From Desulfobacteraceae bacterium (GTDB lineage Bacteria > Desulfobacterota > DSM-4660 > Desulfatiglandales > Desulfatiglandaceae), in assembly GCA_030611815.1 (NCBI GenBank), contig JAUWPC010000162.1, positions 1-7,439 of the forward strand: a stretch of 7,439 bases of DNA, read 5' to 3'. Made by a program: the position numbers and the translations under genes. Below the pieces are notes generated by a model that saw nothing but the letters and a program-made list of their open reading frames with translations, made no database searches and was not told where the DNA came from. Every line of letters starts with the position of its first letter. Positions within the stretch are counted from its first letter, which is position 1. Below, one piece after another: positions 6,478 to 7,439 of the stretch.

Positions 6478-7126
6478 GTCTTCTCCCCCCGGATTTTCCT
6501 GAACGGATGGCCTCATAAAGCCCTTTAGTTGCCTGCCGAGGGTCCTCTCTACAGCAAACCGCCGAAATTACGGCGATACCGTGCGCGCCTGCCTTCATAA
6601 CCTCCGGTGTGTTTCCTTCATCTATCCCGCCGATGGCAATGATCGGGAGGGGGATGGTCTCAACTATCTCTCTCAGGATATCAATTCCGCTCACAGGGCC
6701 TGCATCGTCTTTGGAGCCGGTAGGGTAGACAGGCCCGAATCCCACGTAATCGGCGCCGTCAGAGAGGCATTTTTTGGCCTCCTCCATGGTGGCTGCCGAA
6801 CCTCCGATAATCCGGTTATCCCCGAGTAGTTTCCGCGCCAAAGGGATGGGGAAATCATCCTGTCCCAAGTGTACACCGTCTGCCTCAGAAGCGATTGCAA
6901 TGTCTATGCGGTCATTTACAATGAATATGACGCTTTTTTCATTACAGAGGCTCTTCATCTCTGTGGCAACCTGAATCATCTCACGGGTAGTGCCCAGCTT
7001 GTGACGGAACTGTATCGTATCCGCTCCTCCGGCAATCGCCTGCTCGGTAAGCTCGATGTGGGAGAAGCGAGACTGCAACAGGGTATCCGTCAAAATATGT
7101 AATTTTCCGATTTTCCCTTCCCTCAT
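6470..7126 (-). CDS. thiE: Thiamine-phosphate synthase
   Basis: ThiE couples hydroxymethylpyrimidine pyrophosphate with thiazole phosphate to give thiamine monophosphate, the substrate of the next gene product, ThiL. The 218-residue TIM-barrel protein (E. coli 211) shows LHILTD near residue 9, QFRHK at 39-43 (usually Q.R.K), IVNDRIDIAIASEADGVHLG leading to GQDD at 88-91, GADYVGFGPVYPTGSKDDAG from 124 for pyrophosphate binding, and IIAIGGI then GIAVISAV near the end. The start at 7126 has AGAGGGG just upstream, at a rather short spacing. No earlier in-frame start is plausible. It is the first gene of the thiE-thiL-thiM row. No thiC, thiD or thiG is in view, so the pyrimidine substrate and new thiazole must come from genes elsewhere. 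Confidence 0.96.
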   Translation of the reverse strand: MREGKIGKLHILTDTLLQSRFSHIELTEQAIAGGADTIQFRHKLGTTREMIQVATEMKSLCNEKSVIFIVNDRIDIAIASEADGVHLGQDDFPIPLARKLLGDNRIIGGSAATMEEAKKCLSDGADYVGFGPVYPTGSKDDAGPVSGIDILREIVETIPLPIIAIGGIDEGNTPEVMKAGAHGIAVISAVCCREDPRQATKGLYEAIRSGKSGGRRHA

Positions 7127-7152
7127 GGCCCCTCTTCACGCGTTTAATCTAT

Positions 7153-7170
7153 GGCTCGTCCAAGAATAAC
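7153..7170 (+). repeat. Left terminal inverted repeat
   Basis: It pairs with 7312-7329 at 17 of 18 positions. It lies 26 bases upstream of the thiE start, so any transcript starting to the right of the element carries both arms in its leader. Confidence 0.85.
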
Positions 7171-7311
7171 TTCCCATTTTCGCATCCCATCTTCATGTCA
7201 TCTTCGCCCGATCCTCATTCGCAAAATCCTCGAAGTAGTCGTACTATTCCTGTGGTTTTACGAAATCGGATCGAGCAAATCTAACACGAATCTGAGCGCC
7301 AATTCTGTCAG

Positions 7312-7329
7312 GTTATTCTTGGGCGAGCC
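7312..7329 (-). repeat. Right terminal inverted repeat
   Basis: Its reverse complement is GGCTCGCCCAAGAATAAC, differing from the left arm only at the seventh base. It is followed by one base and then TA. Confidence 0.85.
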
Positions 7330-7353
7330 CTAAGAGATCATATATCAGAATGG

Positions 7354-7381
7354 TTTATATCCTTAAATTAGTGCTTGACAG
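7354..7381 (-). promoter_or_regulatory. Possible promoter for the thiamin genes
   Basis: On the minus strand CTGTCA (7381-7376, four of six matches) is followed after 16 bases by TATAAA (7359-7354, five of six). Transcription would begin near 7347 and cross the whole MITE-like element before thiE, giving a leader of about 220 bases. The -35 box is poor and the region is AT-rich, so this is a weak call. It is the best candidate I see upstream of thiE. Confidence 0.3.
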
Positions 7382-7439
7382 AAAATCCTGTTCAGTCACG
7401 ATTTTGGATTTAGAAACTCGCACAAATTAGGACGAAATA

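Larger units (their letters stand above)
7150..7332. mobile_element. MITE-like element with 18-base inverted ends and TA flanks
   Basis: The left end GGCTCGTCCAAGAATAAC (7153-7170) is the reverse complement of 7312-7329 except at one position, where T faces G and could still pair as a wobble. At each end one variable base separates the repeat from a TA dinucleotide (7150-7151 and 7331-7332), a symmetrical arrangement expected from insertion at TA by an IS630/Tc1-mariner-type transposase. The interior of about 140 bases has no transposase or other recognisable gene. A 60-codon + strand frame covers the element but looks accidental. Assignment as a MITE is an inference from the ends and size; I do not recognise the specific family. 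Confidence 0.6.
7127..7439. other. Non-coding region upstream of thiE
   Basis: This 313-base stretch has no convincing gene. It holds the MITE-like element at 7150-7332 and a possible minus-strand promoter at 7354-7381. Bases 7382-7439 show nothing I can name. I looked for the TPP riboswitch core (CTGAGA and the later conserved pyrophosphate-sensor segment) on the minus strand and did not find it, although thiamin genes often have one. Confidence 0.6.

Noticed and set aside
7151..7333. A 60-codon + strand frame across the MITE-like element
   Set aside because: It begins one base past the TA and ends at the other TA; its ends are encoded by the inverted repeats, it has no ribosome binding site and resembles no family I know.
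7375..7403. TTGACA on the + strand as a promoter reading off the right edge
   Set aside because: The -35 match is perfect, but no acceptable -10 box lies 16-18 bases downstream (ACGATT at 17), and no gene is in view to receive it.

Overview
The window looks like a bacterial chromosome segment carrying ordinary metabolic and regulatory genes, most likely from an anaerobic member of the Desulfobacterota (former Deltaproteobacteria). This placement is an inference from the mix of a PflX-type radical SAM protein, a single-domain response regulator with an unusual tail, a thiE-thiL-thiM cluster, and intergenic repeats of a kind often seen in such genomes. No rRNA, tRNA, CRISPR array or phage gene is visible.

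Layout. On the + strand, a PflX-like radical SAM protein (5-940) overlaps a PPP-type metallophosphatase (940-1590) by one base (TAATG). A 240-base gap follows, in which the convergent fbp gene is met. This gap is filled by a small element with 27-base perfect inverted repeats (1595-1621 and 1804-1830). Between the repeats lies the wreck of a GxxExxY (PDDEXK_3-type) gene: the first 35 codons and the last 13 codons survive and the middle is gone.

Everything to the right is on the minus strand and is read right to left. Three thiamin genes come first: thiE (7126-6470), thiL (6477-5452) and thiM (5441-4623), tightly packed and probably co-translated. They join thiazole phosphate to the pyrimidine (ThiE), phosphorylate the product to the active cofactor (ThiL), and salvage free hydroxyethylthiazole (ThiM). 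A weak hairpin with a nine-T tract follows thiM. A near-consensus promoter, whose -35 box begins inside the T tract, then starts a second unit: an AI-2E/PerM-family membrane protein (4535-3474), a stand-alone receiver-domain protein (3428-2940) and class I fructose-1,6-bisphosphatase (2862-1831). The fbp leader is made almost entirely of short tandem repeats that run into its ribosome binding site.

The region upstream of thiE (7127-7439) holds no convincing gene and no TPP riboswitch that I can find. It does hold a MITE-like element of about 180 bases with 18-base terminal inverted repeats (one mismatch) set symmetrically between TA dinucleotides. It lies between a possible promoter and thiE, so it would form much of the thiE leader.

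The genes themselves are well-known families. The least ordinary content is the two small inverted-repeat elements, both inserted exactly at gene borders. I did not see evidence for a new multi-gene system.
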